A DNA stretch of 64,000 nucleotides from Sphingobium lignivorans (GTDB lineage Bacteria > Pseudomonadota > Alphaproteobacteria > Sphingomonadales > Sphingomonadaceae): positions 4,004,001 to 4,068,000 of the forward strand of contig NZ_JACHKA010000001.1 in the NCBI RefSeq assembly GCF_014203955.1, written 5' to 3'. Shown one piece after another: positions 9,376 through 17,620 of the stretch; positions within the stretch are counted from its first letter, which is position 1; every line of letters begins with the position of its first letter. The notes under the pieces were generated by a model that ran no database searches, was not told where the DNA came from, and saw nothing but the letters and a program-made list of their open reading frames with translations. The position numbers and the translations under genes were made by a program.

Positions 9376-10218
9376 GTGCAAATCTTCCGTGACATTCCCT
9401 CGCTCCGCAACGGCGTGGCTGCCTTGCGTGCGAGCGGCGGCGGCATCGCCATGGTGCCGACCATGGGCGCGCTTCATGATGGGCACATGGCGCTTGTGGC
9501 CGAGGCGCAGGCGCGAGCGGCGCATGTGGTGGTGTCGATTTTCGTCAATCCCACCCAGTTCGGGCCCAATGAGGACCTTGCCGCCTATCCGCGCCGCGAG
9601 GAGACAGACGCGGCCATGCTGGAAGCGGCCGGCGTGGCTGCTCTCTGGGCGCCAGACGTGGACGTCATGTATCCGCAGGACTTCGCCAGCAGCATTCATG
9701 TCGCCGGCCTTTCGGAAGGACTGGATGGGCACTGGCGCCCCGGCCATTTCGACGGTGTGGCCACCGTGGTCGCGAAACTCCTGGGCCAGGTGCGACCGGA
9801 CGTCGCCTGCTTTGGCGAAAAGGATTATCAGCAGCTCGCCATCATCCGCCGCATGGTCCGCGATCTCGATCTGGGCGTCAGGATCGTGGGCGTGCCGACG
9901 CAGCGCGATGTGGACGGGCTCGCCCTCTCCTCCCGCAATGCCTATCTCGGCCCGGAAGAGCGCGCCCGCGCCATCGCCTTGCCCGAGACCCTGGTCGTCG
10001 CCGGCGAGGCGATCCAGACCGGAGAGGACGTGCCGGCGATTCTCGCCTGGGCGACGCAGTTCCTCCTCGATTCCGGCTTCGACTCGGTCGATTACTTTAC
10101 TCTTTGCGATGCAGAGACACTCGAACCTGTCACCCGGCTGTCTCGGCCCGCCCGTCTCCTCGCCGCCGCGAGAATCGGCGGGACGCGGCTGATCGACAAT
10201 ATCGCCATTAACCTCTGA
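9376..10218 (+). CDS. panC: Pantothenate synthetase
   Basis: Ligates pantoate and beta-alanine with ATP, the last step of pantothenate (vitamin B5) synthesis. The protein has MVPTMGALHDGH (HIGH-like motif, residues 26-37), FVNPTQFGPNEDL, the FGEKDYQQ loop, and VDGLALSSRNAYL, which carries the KMSKS-like function. GTG at 9376 gives 280 residues, the usual length, with VQIFRDIPSLR as N-terminus and GGAGCC upstream. An in-frame ATG at 9265 would add 37 atypical residues and overlap mipZ, so it is less likely. Confidence 0.9.
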   Translation: MQIFRDIPSLRNGVAALRASGGGIAMVPTMGALHDGHMALVAEAQARAAHVVVSIFVNPTQFGPNEDLAAYPRREETDAAMLEAAGVAALWAPDVDVMYPQDFASSIHVAGLSEGLDGHWRPGHFDGVATVVAKLLGQVRPDVACFGEKDYQQLAIIRRMVRDLDLGVRIVGVPTQRDVDGLALSSRNAYLGPEERARAIALPETLVVAGEAIQTGEDVPAILAWATQFLLDSGFDSVDYFTLCDAETLEPVTRLSRPARLLAAARIGGTRLIDNIAINL

Positions 10219-10339
10219 AACGCCCGGATCATCGGCGAAGAGACCGCGAGCACGGCGCACGCCTCACCGCGGCGTTAACCATTTCTCAAGCCGCCCATGA
10301 TTGTTTCATCCCCATAGCGAAGTGAAGCTGGGGATTATC

Positions 10340-10639
10340 ATGGCGAGCAGCATGGAGAGTGCCCGTTTTCTGATCGACAGTCGCATGCGGGAAGCGGCCT
10401 ATGGTGATGCGCAGGCCCGTTTCGACCTGGGCGTTGCCTTCAGTTGCGGTACCGGCGGCGTCGACGTCAATCTCGTCGAGGCACATAAATGGTTCAATCT
10501 CGCAGCCCTTGCCGGCAGCGAGGAAGGGCAGGCGTGCCGCGCGGAGATCGCCGATGAAATGACCGCGCGCGAAATCGCCGAGGCCCAGCGCCAGGCCCGC
10601 GCCTGGCTGATGCAGACGGCGCCCCGCTGCGCTGCATGA
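10340..10639 (+). CDS. Short Sel1-repeat protein
   Basis: A 99-residue protein containing one clear Sel1-like (TPR-type) repeat: YGDAQARFDLGVAFSCG, then VDVNLVEAHKWFNLAA and GSEEGQACRAEI. Sel1 repeats mediate protein contacts. ATG at 10340 follows GGGGA, which is better placed than upstream candidates. No partner is evident; the next gene is convergent. Confidence 0.65.
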   Translation: MASSMESARFLIDSRMREAAYGDAQARFDLGVAFSCGTGGVDVNLVEAHKWFNLAALAGSEEGQACRAEIADEMTAREIAEAQRQARAWLMQTAPRCAA

Positions 10640-10684
10640 GCTGATCTGCGGCGCACGGCACGCAGCCCGACGCTCAAACAAGGT

Positions 10685-11830
10685 TCAGCGCTCGGGCTCG
10701 CTCCTGCGGAACGGCGTGCGCTCTTCGAGTAGGGGCATGTCGCCGTTCAGCATCATGGCTTCGCGCTCCACATAATCCGCCACGGCCCTGCGAAAGCCGG
10801 GGTCCGGTATATAATGCGCCGACCATGTCGCGACGGGCCGGTAGCCGCGCGAAAGCTTGTGCTCGCCCTGCGCCCCGGCCTCCACGCGACTGAGGCCGCG
10901 CGCGATGGCGGCATCGATCGCCTGATAGTAACAGAGCTCGAAATGCAGGAACGGCACGTCCTGCGTGCAGCCCCAATAGCGACCATAGAGCGTGTCCGAG
11001 CCGATGAGGTTGAGCGCGCCCGCGATCGGCACGCCATCGCGCAGCGCGAACATCAGGAGCACTTTCTGCGCCATCCGCTCGCCCAGCAGCGAGAAGAAGC
11101 GCCGGGTCAGATAGGGATGTCCCCATTTCCGGCTTCCGGTATCCTGGTAGAAACGCCAGAAATCGTCCCAGTGTCGCTCCTGCAGGTCGCTGCCTGTCAG
11201 GTGGACGATCTCAAGCCCGGCCTGCGCCTTCGCACGCTCCTTGCGCATGTCCTTGCGATGCCGGCTGGAGAGGACGGCGAGGAAATCCTCGAAACTGCCA
11301 TAGCCATCATTGGTCCAGTGGAACTGTGTCCCTTGCCGGATGAGCCAGCCAGCCGAGCGGAACAGCGCCCGCTGGTCTTCGGTGATGAATGTCGCATGGG
11401 CCGAGGAAAGGCCGTTCTGGTCGATCACGGCCTCGATCCCGGCGATCAGCGCCGCGCCCCCCTCCCCGTCACGGAGCAGCAGGCGAGGACCGGGCACGGG
11501 GGAGAAAGGCGAGGCGATCTGCAGCTTGGGATAATAATGTCCGCCCGCACGCTCCCATGCGTCCGCCCAACCGTGATCGAACACATATTCGCCCTGGCTG
11601 TGACTCTTGAGATAGGCCGGCGCGGCCGCGATCAGTCCGCCCGCCTCATCATAGACGCCCAGCGGCGCCGGCGACCAGCCGGTGCCCGGGCCGACGCTGC
11701 CCGATTCCTCGAGAATGGCCAGAAAGTCATGGGAGACGAACGGGTTGTCGTCTCCCGCACACGCATCCCACGCGCTGCCATCGATCGCAGCGACCGAATC
11801 ATGCAGGTGGATCGTCGCGCCGTCCGTCAT
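10685..11830 (-). CDS. GNAT/FemAB-like acyltransferase, DUF482 family
   Basis: A 381-residue protein of the COG3146/DUF482 type, whose fold resembles FemAB and GNAT acyltransferases. Diagnostic stretches are NPFVSHDFLAILEESG near the N-terminus, HGWADAWERAGGHYYPKLQ, FHWTNDGYGSFEDFLAVLSS and FELCYYQAIDAAI. The substrate is unknown, though peptide or wall-precursor transfer is usually proposed. It follows ridA by 68 bases on the same strand and may end a four-gene transcript. Confidence 0.8.
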   Translation of the reverse strand: MTDGATIHLHDSVAAIDGSAWDACAGDDNPFVSHDFLAILEESGSVGPGTGWSPAPLGVYDEAGGLIAAAPAYLKSHSQGEYVFDHGWADAWERAGGHYYPKLQIASPFSPVPGPRLLLRDGEGGAALIAGIEAVIDQNGLSSAHATFITEDQRALFRSAGWLIRQGTQFHWTNDGYGSFEDFLAVLSSRHRKDMRKERAKAQAGLEIVHLTGSDLQERHWDDFWRFYQDTGSRKWGHPYLTRRFFSLLGERMAQKVLLMFALRDGVPIAGALNLIGSDTLYGRYWGCTQDVPFLHFELCYYQAIDAAIARGLSRVEAGAQGEHKLSRGYRPVATWSAHYIPDPGFRRAVADYVEREAMMLNGDMPLLEERTPFRRSEPER

Positions 11831-11898
11831 TCAGGAAAGGCGACCATCAAGCGGCTCAGCCGCCGGATAAGGGGATAGGAAAGAGGCGCCGCCTGGCA

Positions 11899-12363
11899 TC
11901 AGGTCCGGATGGCGACGACGGCATCGATCTCGACCGAGGCGTCGAGCGGCAGCACGGGCACGCTGACCGCGCTGCGCGCATGCCGCCCTGCCTCGCCGAA
12001 AATCCGCACCATCATTTCGGAGCAGCCATTGGCGACCTTGGGTTGATCGGTAAAATCGGCGGTGCTTGCCACGAAGGCGCCGAGCTTGACGATCCGCTCC
12101 ACGCGGTCGAGATCGCCCAGCGCCGCTTTCATCTGCGCCACCAGCATGAGCGCGCACCGTTCGGCGGCCTGCTGACCCCACGCCAGATCGCGCTCGGCAC
12201 CAAGCTTGCCGGTCATGAGCGCGCCATCGGCCGCAAAGGGCAATTGCCCGCTGATATGAAGCAGATTGCCCACCTGTACCGTCGGCACATAGGCGGCGAC
12301 CGGGGCGGCGGGCTGCGGAAGGACGATGCCTTCTGCGGCGAGGCGGGTTTCGATGCTGCTCAT
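11899..12363 (-). CDS. RidA family protein
   Basis: RidA proteins hydrolyse reactive enamine/imine intermediates released by PLP enzymes. This 154-residue member shows LLHISGQLPFAADG, WGQQAAERCALMLVAQMKAALGDLDRVERIVKL and the C-terminal HARSAVSVPVLPLDASVEIDAV, where the conserved Arg binds substrate carboxylate. It belongs to the longer YjgH/TdcF-like branch, so imine hydrolysis is inferred. ATG at 12363 is chosen over a start 36 bases upstream. It lies 32 bases after the HAD gene. Confidence 0.85.
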   Translation of the reverse strand: MSSIETRLAAEGIVLPQPAAPVAAYVPTVQVGNLLHISGQLPFAADGALMTGKLGAERDLAWGQQAAERCALMLVAQMKAALGDLDRVERIVKLGAFVASTADFTDQPKVANGCSEMMVRIFGEAGRHARSAVSVPVLPLDASVEIDAVVAIRT

Positions 12364-12395
12364 GAGCTGAGCCTCAGCATGAGAGGGCGAGCGCG

Positions 12396-13037
12396 TCAAG
12401 TATGACGCAGATCTTCCGCGACGGCCTCGAACTCCTCGAGCCGCGCGTTGATCCAGCGTTCCGCTTCGTTCCAGTCGTCGATCCGTGCGTGCGCTTCATG
12501 GGCCACGTCCACATGCGGCGCCATTTCCGGCTCACCGACGAAATGCAGTCGCCAGCACTGGGGCGCATCCTGCGCCACGGACGCGTGGTTGTTCGCAAGA
12601 TCGTCAATGAAGAGCGTGAGCGGTGCGCCGGTCTCTTCGATCAGCTTCGCGACAGCGGGCCCCTTCCCGCCACGATTGCCGATCACCCGGTAGGGCAGGC
12701 CGTGCCGATGGATCTGGTCCGCCCGTGCGGCCGCCAGCTCTTCCCCGATGTTCGTGACGATGACGATGTGGGCACGCTGCGCAAGCCGCGCCATGGTCGC
12801 GACGGCACCCGATATCGGCGTCTGGCGATGCATCTCCGTCTGGAAGAAGTCGTTCAGCAAGGTCCATATCCGCGCCCGCTCCACGGGATCGCCGCTGTCC
12901 TTGTGACGCAGGGCCCGTTCGAAGCCTTCGGAGAAGCTGAAGTGGATGCCGTGCAGTTCATCGAGCCAGGCGCGAAACGGCACGACCATGTGCATGAGCA
13001 CTTCGTCGCAATCGCTGATGATGAGCGGACGGTTCAT
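12396..13037 (-). CDS. HAD-superfamily hydrolase
   Basis: A 213-residue haloacid-dehalogenase-type hydrolase. Motif I is SDCDEVL with the nucleophile and acid at Asp9 and Asp11. Motif II is IVIVTNIGEE, and motif IV is LTLFIDDLANNHASV. These fit a phosphatase. The substrate is unknown. The ATG overlaps the DUF3572 stop codon by four bases, so the two genes are translationally coupled. Confidence 0.75.
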   Translation of the reverse strand: MNRPLIISDCDEVLMHMVVPFRAWLDELHGIHFSFSEGFERALRHKDSGDPVERARIWTLLNDFFQTEMHRQTPISGAVATMARLAQRAHIVIVTNIGEELAAARADQIHRHGLPYRVIGNRGGKGPAVAKLIEETGAPLTLFIDDLANNHASVAQDAPQCWRLHFVGEPEMAPHVDVAHEAHARIDDWNEAERWINARLEEFEAVAEDLRHT

Positions 13038-13306
13038 CGGCCGATTCGCGCGCGTGCCGCCACCAGCGCGGCGGGCTCGACGGCGAGGTCCCGGGCGCAG
13101 GCGATGAGGTCCGGCTCATGGCTTATGACGAAATCCATGAGAGCGCCGAGCAGCGCGGAGTCGGAGAGCCCCGCCCGCAGCGAAGCGGGATCAAGCCCCG
13201 TCAGGGCCAGCATCCTGTCGGCACGAACCGAATCAGCCACAACCCACCCGATAAGGCGCAGCGCCATGCTTTCGTCCGCTTCGCTGATCGGATATTCGCT
13301 GTTCAT
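13034..13306 (-). CDS. DUF3572 family protein
   Basis: A 90-residue, mostly helical, acidic protein matching the small alphaproteobacterial DUF3572 family (ESMALRLIGWVVADSVRADRMLALTG). Function unknown; in this clade it commonly sits beside divK, as here. ATG at 13306 is used because upstream in-frame codons reach into the divK promoter. First gene of the minus-strand row DUF3572, HAD, RidA, DUF482. Confidence 0.75.
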   Translation of the reverse strand: MNSEYPISEADESMALRLIGWVVADSVRADRMLALTGLDPASLRAGLSDSALLGALMDFVISHEPDLIACARDLAVEPAALVAARARIGR

Positions 13307-13374
13307 CCGGTTAGACCTTGCGTTCGGCAATCCTGTCGAGAAAACAGCATCGTCCATCGGCTCTGGGAGCAGCC

Positions 13375-13758
13375 GTGTCAAAACGTGTGTTGGTTGTCGA
13401 GGACAATGAGCTCAATCTGAAGCTCTTCTGCGATCTGCTCAAGGCGCATGGGCACGAGACGCATGCGGTGCGCGACGGGCGGGACGCATTCGCGGATGCC
13501 ACGGCGTTCCAGCCGCATCTCATCATCACGGATATCCAGTTGCCGCATGTCACAGGGCTGGATCTCATCGCCTCTTTGCGAGTCGATGCCAATCTCGCCA
13601 CCGTGCCGATCATGGCCGTGACCGCTTATGCGGGCGTTGGCGACGAGGAGCGTATCCGGGCAGCCGGAGCGAGCGCTTATGTTTCGAAACCGATTTCGGT
13701 GATGCGCTTCATGGAAGTTGTGAACAGCCTGCTGGAGCAGCCGTCCGTCAGCATATGA
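13375..13758 (+). CDS. divK: Cell-cycle response regulator DivK
   Basis: Single-domain receiver protein, 127 residues, no output domain. It relays phosphate in the DivJ/PleC-CckA network that sets polarity and cell-cycle timing in alphaproteobacteria. The receiver residues sit where DivK has them: acidic pair at 9-10 (VVEDNE), phospho-acceptor Asp53 (IITDIQLPH), Thr83 (MAVTAYAG) and Lys105 (YVSKPIS). GTG at 13375 follows GGGAG and gives normal length. It diverges from DUF3572. Confidence 0.92.
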   Translation: MSKRVLVVEDNELNLKLFCDLLKAHGHETHAVRDGRDAFADATAFQPHLIITDIQLPHVTGLDLIASLRVDANLATVPIMAVTAYAGVGDEERIRAAGASAYVSKPISVMRFMEVVNSLLEQPSVSI

Positions 13759-13762
13759 ACGG

Positions 13763-13781
13763 GCCGGCCGTGACGGCCGGC
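13763..13781 (+). terminator. Perfect GC hairpin after divK
   Basis: An 8-bp perfect stem (GCCGGCCG/CGGCCGGC) with a TGA loop begins four bases after the divK stop. No T-run follows on the plus strand, so it may act as an attenuating or 3'-protecting hairpin rather than a standard terminator. Confidence 0.5.
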
Positions 13782-13789
13782 ACATACGC

Positions 13790-13814
13790 AAAAACCCGGG
13801 CGTTGCCACCCGGG
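13790..13814 (-). terminator. Rho-independent terminator of rpmG
   Basis: On the minus strand CCCGGG, an eight-base loop, CCCGGG and then TTTTT; it lies about 50 bases past the rpmG stop. The stem is only six pairs but all G-C. Confidence 0.65.
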
Positions 13815-13865
13815 CCAGCGATTCGTCCCGAACGGCGCGCCTTTAATGGTGCGCCGGGTCCGCCG

Positions 13866-14033
13866 TCACTTGATCTTGGCTTCCTTGAACTCGACGTGCT
13901 TGCGCGCCACCGGGTCATATTTGCGGAAGGTCAGCTTCTCGGTCTGATTGCGGGGATTCTTCTTGGTCACATAGAAAAAGCCCGTGTCAGCCGAGCTGAC
14001 CAGACGGATCTTCACTGTGGCGGGCTTCGCCAT
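13866..14033 (-). CDS. rpmG: 50S ribosomal protein L33
   Basis: A 55-residue large-subunit ribosomal protein. The L33 pattern is complete: [20 protein letters not shown], then [20 protein letters not shown] and a basic, Lys-rich end. It lacks the zinc-binding CXXC pairs, so it is the zinc-independent form. ATG at 14033 is fixed by family length. A separate gene with its own terminator. Confidence 0.95.
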   Translation of the reverse strand: MAKPATVKIRLVSSADTGFFYVTKKNPRNQTEKLTFRKYDPVARKHVEFKEAKIK

Positions 14034-14313
14034 GGCCGGTTTCCTCAACAAAAATGCGCTTGTTCGCCGAAGCGGTGAAGAAGCGCTCAAACTCGTGAAA
14101 TATGGACGCTGCCTTGCCTGCAACGTCCGGTTCGGCGGCGGCCAATGCGGGAATCGCGCAACTTTGTCAAGCTTTGCTGGGGTTCCGGCGCGTCGTCTTC
14201 GTCTGCAACATGGCCCCTGCACCGCGGCAAGACGAACGCCGTCTTAACCCTGGATGTGGAATATGGCCATGGCGGCCGGCGAGTCCTGGCCGCCGCTCGC
14301 CGCTGTGGGAGGA

Positions 14314-14637
14314 ATGACGGTGCATCAGGACGCGACCTTGTTCGTGCGGGCCCAAATGCTGGGGCGCATCGAAACCTTGCAGGAGACTTGTGCCACACTG
14401 TCCCTCGCGGCCCTGTGCACACAGCTGGATGAGGTGCGCTCCCTCGCCCGCCGGAATGACTATCACGCGGTCGAGGGGCTCGCGAGCATGCTCGAGTCGG
14501 TGATCGCCTATAACGGCCACCGGCAGATCGCGCTCAATTACCTCGCCCTGATGCGGGAAGCGGCCGAAGGCGAGACCATGGGGCCGGAGTCCGCCCGGGT
14601 CTATCTTGCGGCTGCCGCGCTCCAGGGCTGTCGCTGA
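14314..14637 (+). CDS. Conserved hypothetical protein, helical
   Basis: A 107-residue protein that appears all helical (MLGRIETLQETCATLSLAAL, then VRSLARRNDYHAVEGLASML). I do not recognise a family. ATG at 14314 has GGGAGGA almost touching it, which is tight; ATGs at 14254 and 14263 would add about 20 residues. It ends 14 bases before a membrane-protein gene on the same strand, so the two may be co-transcribed. Confidence 0.5.
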   Translation: MTVHQDATLFVRAQMLGRIETLQETCATLSLAALCTQLDEVRSLARRNDYHAVEGLASMLESVIAYNGHRQIALNYLALMREAAEGETMGPESARVYLAAAALQGCR

Positions 14638-14651
14638 CGAGATACTGAACG

Positions 14652-15233
14652 ATGGACGCGCTGCTGCTGGCCCTGCTGATCGGGCTGCTGCTGGATCAGG
14701 GGGACCGATCGCAGAGGCTGGCGCGCGAGATCGGGCCTGGCGGAGCCACTCTCGTCATCCTGATCGTGATGGCCGGCGCGGCAGTCTCGGCCGGGCTTGG
14801 CATGCTGATGGCGCGCCTGCTGCCCGGGGCTGCGGGCATTCTCTTTTTCTCTTTCACCCTGATTGCGGGCGGCCTCGGCCTGCTGGCCACGGGACGCAAG
14901 GCGCCGCATGCAAAGGAAGCGCGCGCGACGGAAACCCACGCGATGGGAAAGCACGCCACGACGAAACGCACGCGACTCTATATCGCCCTGCTGGCGAACA
15001 GACTGACGGGACGCACCGCCTTCCTGCTTGTCGGCGTCGCGGCAATGACCGGCAATGGCTGGGCCACCGCGATCGGAGGCGTGCTCGGCGGCCTCGCCGG
15101 CCTGCTCCCGCCGCTGTTCGCCGGCCGCGCCTATGAAGCGGCCTTCCCCCTCGCCCGAATCATGCCCTTGCCGGGCGGCGCGCTCGTCATCGGCGGGCTG
15201 GGTTGCGCGCTCTGGTCGCTGGGGTTGCTCTGA
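14652..15233 (+). CDS. Polytopic membrane protein, possibly a degenerate GDT1/UPF0016 member
   Basis: A 193-residue protein with about six hydrophobic segments in two halves split by a His/Lys-rich loop (residues about 78-105). The first half contains LLLDQGDRSQRLA, close to the ExGD[KR][TS] signature of GDT1/UPF0016 cation exchangers; the second copy (LLANRLTGRTA) has lost the acidic residues. The GDT1 link is my inference: the topology and one motif agree, but the second motif is missing, so transport may be lost or altered. Confidence 0.5.
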   Translation: MDALLLALLIGLLLDQGDRSQRLAREIGPGGATLVILIVMAGAAVSAGLGMLMARLLPGAAGILFFSFTLIAGGLGLLATGRKAPHAKEARATETHAMGKHATTKRTRLYIALLANRLTGRTAFLLVGVAAMTGNGWATAIGGVLGGLAGLLPPLFAGRAYEAAFPLARIMPLPGGALVIGGLGCALWSLGLL

Positions 15234-15364
15234 ATCAAAGATCGAGCCAGTCGATCGGTCTATCCATATGTATCCGTTCGCCAAAGGCTCGGGGCCGTGC
15301 CATATCAAGGGCAGTCGCGGGGAGATCGCGACGGAATGATATTTTCGTACCGATGGAGATCAAG

Positions 15365-15856
15365 ATGACGGACAGTGCGCTCAAGACACCGACGGATCTC
15401 AAGGGAAATGCGGTCAAGGCGGTTGCCCATGCGCTTAACGGGCTGCTGGCGGATTATTACGCGCTTTACCTCAAGACCAAGAATTTTCACTGGCATGTGT
15501 CCGGCCCGCATTTTCGCGATTACCACCTGATGTTCGACGAGCAGGCCGCTGAAGTGCTGGCGACCACGGACCTGATCGCGGAGCGCGTCCGGAAGACGGG
15601 CAACACCGCCCTGCGCTCGATCGGCGATGTCGCGCGCCGCCAGTCGCTCAAGGATAACGAGGCCGAATTCGTCAGCCCCGCCGATATGCTCGCCGAACTG
15701 CGGAAGGACAATCTGTCGCTGGTCGAGTCGCTGCGTGCCGCCAAGGAACTGGCCGGCGCCGCGAACGACAACGCCACGGACGGCGCCATCGACGACTGGA
15801 CCGATCAGGCCGAGCAGCGCGCCTGGTTCCTGTTCGAGGCCAGCCGCAACGTCTGA
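15365..15856 (+). CDS. dps: Dps-family ferritin-like DNA-protection protein
   Basis: Forms 12-subunit shells that oxidise ferrous iron with peroxide and shield DNA. The 163-residue protein has the inter-subunit ferroxidase signature KNFHWHVSGPHFRDYHLMFDEQ shortened here as NFHWHV and DYHLMFDEQ, followed by DLIAERVRKTGNTALRS. The charged N-terminus (MTDSALKTPTDLKG) is typical. ATG at 15365 follows GGAG at good spacing; an ATG at 15353 is possible. It ends just before a bidirectional terminator. Confidence 0.9.
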   Translation: MTDSALKTPTDLKGNAVKAVAHALNGLLADYYALYLKTKNFHWHVSGPHFRDYHLMFDEQAAEVLATTDLIAERVRKTGNTALRSIGDVARRQSLKDNEAEFVSPADMLAELRKDNLSLVESLRAAKELAGAANDNATDGAIDDWTDQAEQRAWFLFEASRNV

Positions 15857-15875
15857 CCTGCCCGCGTCACGCAAA

Positions 15876-15910
15876 AAAAGAGCCGGGAGCAAATTGCTTC
15901 CGGCTCTTTT
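15876..15910. terminator. Bidirectional terminator between dps and the cold-shock gene
   Basis: AAAAGAGCCGGGAGC, a short loop, then GCTTCCGGCTCTTTT: a stem flanked by A-run and T-run, so it can end transcripts from both convergent genes. Confidence 0.9.
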
Positions 15911-15934
15911 CATATTGTCAGGTGCCGCTGGCCG

Positions 15935-16729
15935 TCAGTCGGTCTTGGGCTCCAGGTTGACGGCCGCATATTTGCCGCGCCGATCCACCTCAAGCTCGAA
16001 GTCCAGGCGATCGCCTTCCTGAAGGGAAGCGAGCCCGGCCCGTTCCACCGCGCTGATGTGCACGAATGCGTCAGGCTGGCCATCGTCGCGCTGAATGAAG
16101 CCGAAGCCCTTCATCGCATTGAAGAACTTCACCGTGCCGCTCGCGCGCTCGCCGGTGAGCTGGCGCACCGGGGTGCGCTCCTGACGTTCTTCCCGCTCGG
16201 GCACAGGCAGAGCCTCGCCCTCGATCTGCAGTTCGGTTGCCGAAATCTTGCCGCCGCGGTCCACGAGCGTGAACTTGAGCTGCTGGCCTTCGGCAAGTCC
16301 GGTCAGGCCGGCCTGCTCCACGGCACTGATATGAACGAACACGTCTTCGCCGCCGTCGTCACGGACGATGAACCCGAAACCCTTCTGGCCATTGAAGAAT
16401 TTGACCGTGCCGGAGCCTTCGCCCACGACCTGGGCCGGCATGCCGCCACGACCGCCGCCACCGCCGCCGCCGCGAAAACCGCCGCCGCCGCCACCGCCGC
16501 CACGGAAACCGCCGCCGCCGCCGCCGCGATCACCGAAGCCGCCACCACCGCCGCCGCCGCCGAAACCGCCACGATCACCAAAGCCGCCTCTATCGCCGCC
16601 GAAACCGCCTCTGTCGTTCCGGGAGCCGCCGTATCCGCCGCCGAAATCGGAATATCCTTCGAACTGCGGTTCTCCGAAACCATCCCGCTTGTCCCTGCCG
16701 CGCCCGCGGCGTCCTCTGTCAAAACTCAT
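15935..16729 (-). CDS. Two-domain cold-shock protein with Gly-rich N-terminus
   Basis: A 264-residue nucleic-acid-binding protein. Residues 1-95 are an Arg- then Gly-rich low-complexity region (RGRRGRGRDK, then runs of GGG with FGDRGGF and FRGGGG). Two cold-shock domains follow, at about 105-170 and 197-262, each with RNP1 (KGFGFI) and RNP2 (VFVHI or AFVHI). Duplicated CSDs are common in alphaproteobacteria; the long RGG-like tail is less usual. RNA chaperoning is the expected role. ATG at 16729. Confidence 0.88.
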   Translation of the reverse strand: MSFDRGRRGRGRDKRDGFGEPQFEGYSDFGGGYGGSRNDRGGFGGDRGGFGDRGGFGGGGGGGGFGDRGGGGGGFRGGGGGGGGFRGGGGGGGRGGMPAQVVGEGSGTVKFFNGQKGFGFIVRDDGGEDVFVHISAVEQAGLTGLAEGQQLKFTLVDRGGKISATELQIEGEALPVPEREERQERTPVRQLTGERASGTVKFFNAMKGFGFIQRDDGQPDAFVHISAVERAGLASLQEGDRLDFELEVDRRGKYAAVNLEPKTD

Positions 16730-17002
16730 GCCCTGTTAATCACTTTCGCGCGTCCCTTCTACGGTCATCACCCGTGCCGGACGACAAGCACGGAGACTCG
16801 GCCGAAGCCCAAACTCAGCCAAGTTTCGCTATAGCGGTATTTATCCACAAGGGCGAATGATTTTGGCGCGTTTCGTCGTGACGAAATGTTTCGTCGTCCG
16901 AATCTGGAGATGCCGGCGCTTGTTTCAGGTGCCTGACGCCGTCCCGATCACTTTCTTCCAGGGAGGTTTCCCTGCGGCCGACATGCGGCTAAGGATGCCG
17001 TC

Positions 17003-17620
17003 ATGACCGTATATCTGCATGAAGAAGACCTGCCCGCAGACGTTCTGGCCGAAGGGGCAGTGGCGATCGACACGGAAACCATGGGCCTCATCACCCCGCG
17101 CGACCGATTGTGCCTGGTCCAGATCAGCGATGGCCGGGGGGACGAGCATCTCGTGCGTTTCGCGCCGCACAGCAATTTCGCCGCGCCCAATCTGCGCGCC
17201 ATCATCGCCGATCCGAATCGACTCAAGCTCTTCCATTTCGGGCGCTTCGACATCGCCGCGCTCCAGCATTATCTCGGTGTGCTCGCCGCGCCCGTCTACT
17301 GCACCAAGATCGCCTCGCGGCTCACCCGGACATATACGGATCGCCATGGCCTCAAGGAGCTGGTGCGCGAGCTGCTGGGTTTCGACATCAGCAAGCAGCA
17401 GCAGAGCTCGGACTGGGGAAGCCCGCAGCTGAGCGACGCCCAGCGGGATTATGCTGCCTCGGACGTGCGCTATCTTCATTTGCTCAAGGCCGAACTCGAT
17501 CAGCGGCTCGCGCGCGAAGGGCGGACGGCACTGGCCCAGGCCTGCTTCGATTTCCTGCCCCATCGGGCGTTGCTCGATCTTGCCGGATGGCCGGAGACAG
17601 ATATCTTCGCCCATGCGTGA
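17003..17620 (+). CDS. RNase D-like 3'-5' exonuclease, short form
   Basis: A 205-residue DEDDy exonuclease: Exo I AIDTETMGL, Exo II HFGRFDIAAL, Exo III YAASDVRYLHLL. It has the catalytic domain only; classical RNase D adds two HRDC domains. Similar short proteins are common upstream of lpt genes in sphingomonads. An RNA 3'-trimming role is inferred. ATG at 17003 follows AAGGA. The stop overlaps the lptC start by eight bases. Confidence 0.85.
   Translation: MTVYLHEEDLPADVLAEGAVAIDTETMGLITPRDRLCLVQISDGRGDEHLVRFAPHSNFAAPNLRAIIADPNRLKLFHFGRFDIAALQHYLGVLAAPVYCTKIASRLTRTYTDRHGLKELVRELLGFDISKQQQSSDWGSPQLSDAQRDYAASDVRYLHLLKAELDQRLAREGRTALAQACFDFLPHRALLDLAGWPETDIFAHA

Noticed and set aside
16440..16640. 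Repeat array in the GC-rich stretch near 16.5 kb
   Set aside because: It encodes the Gly-rich N-terminus of the cold-shock protein; not a CRISPR or independent repeat.
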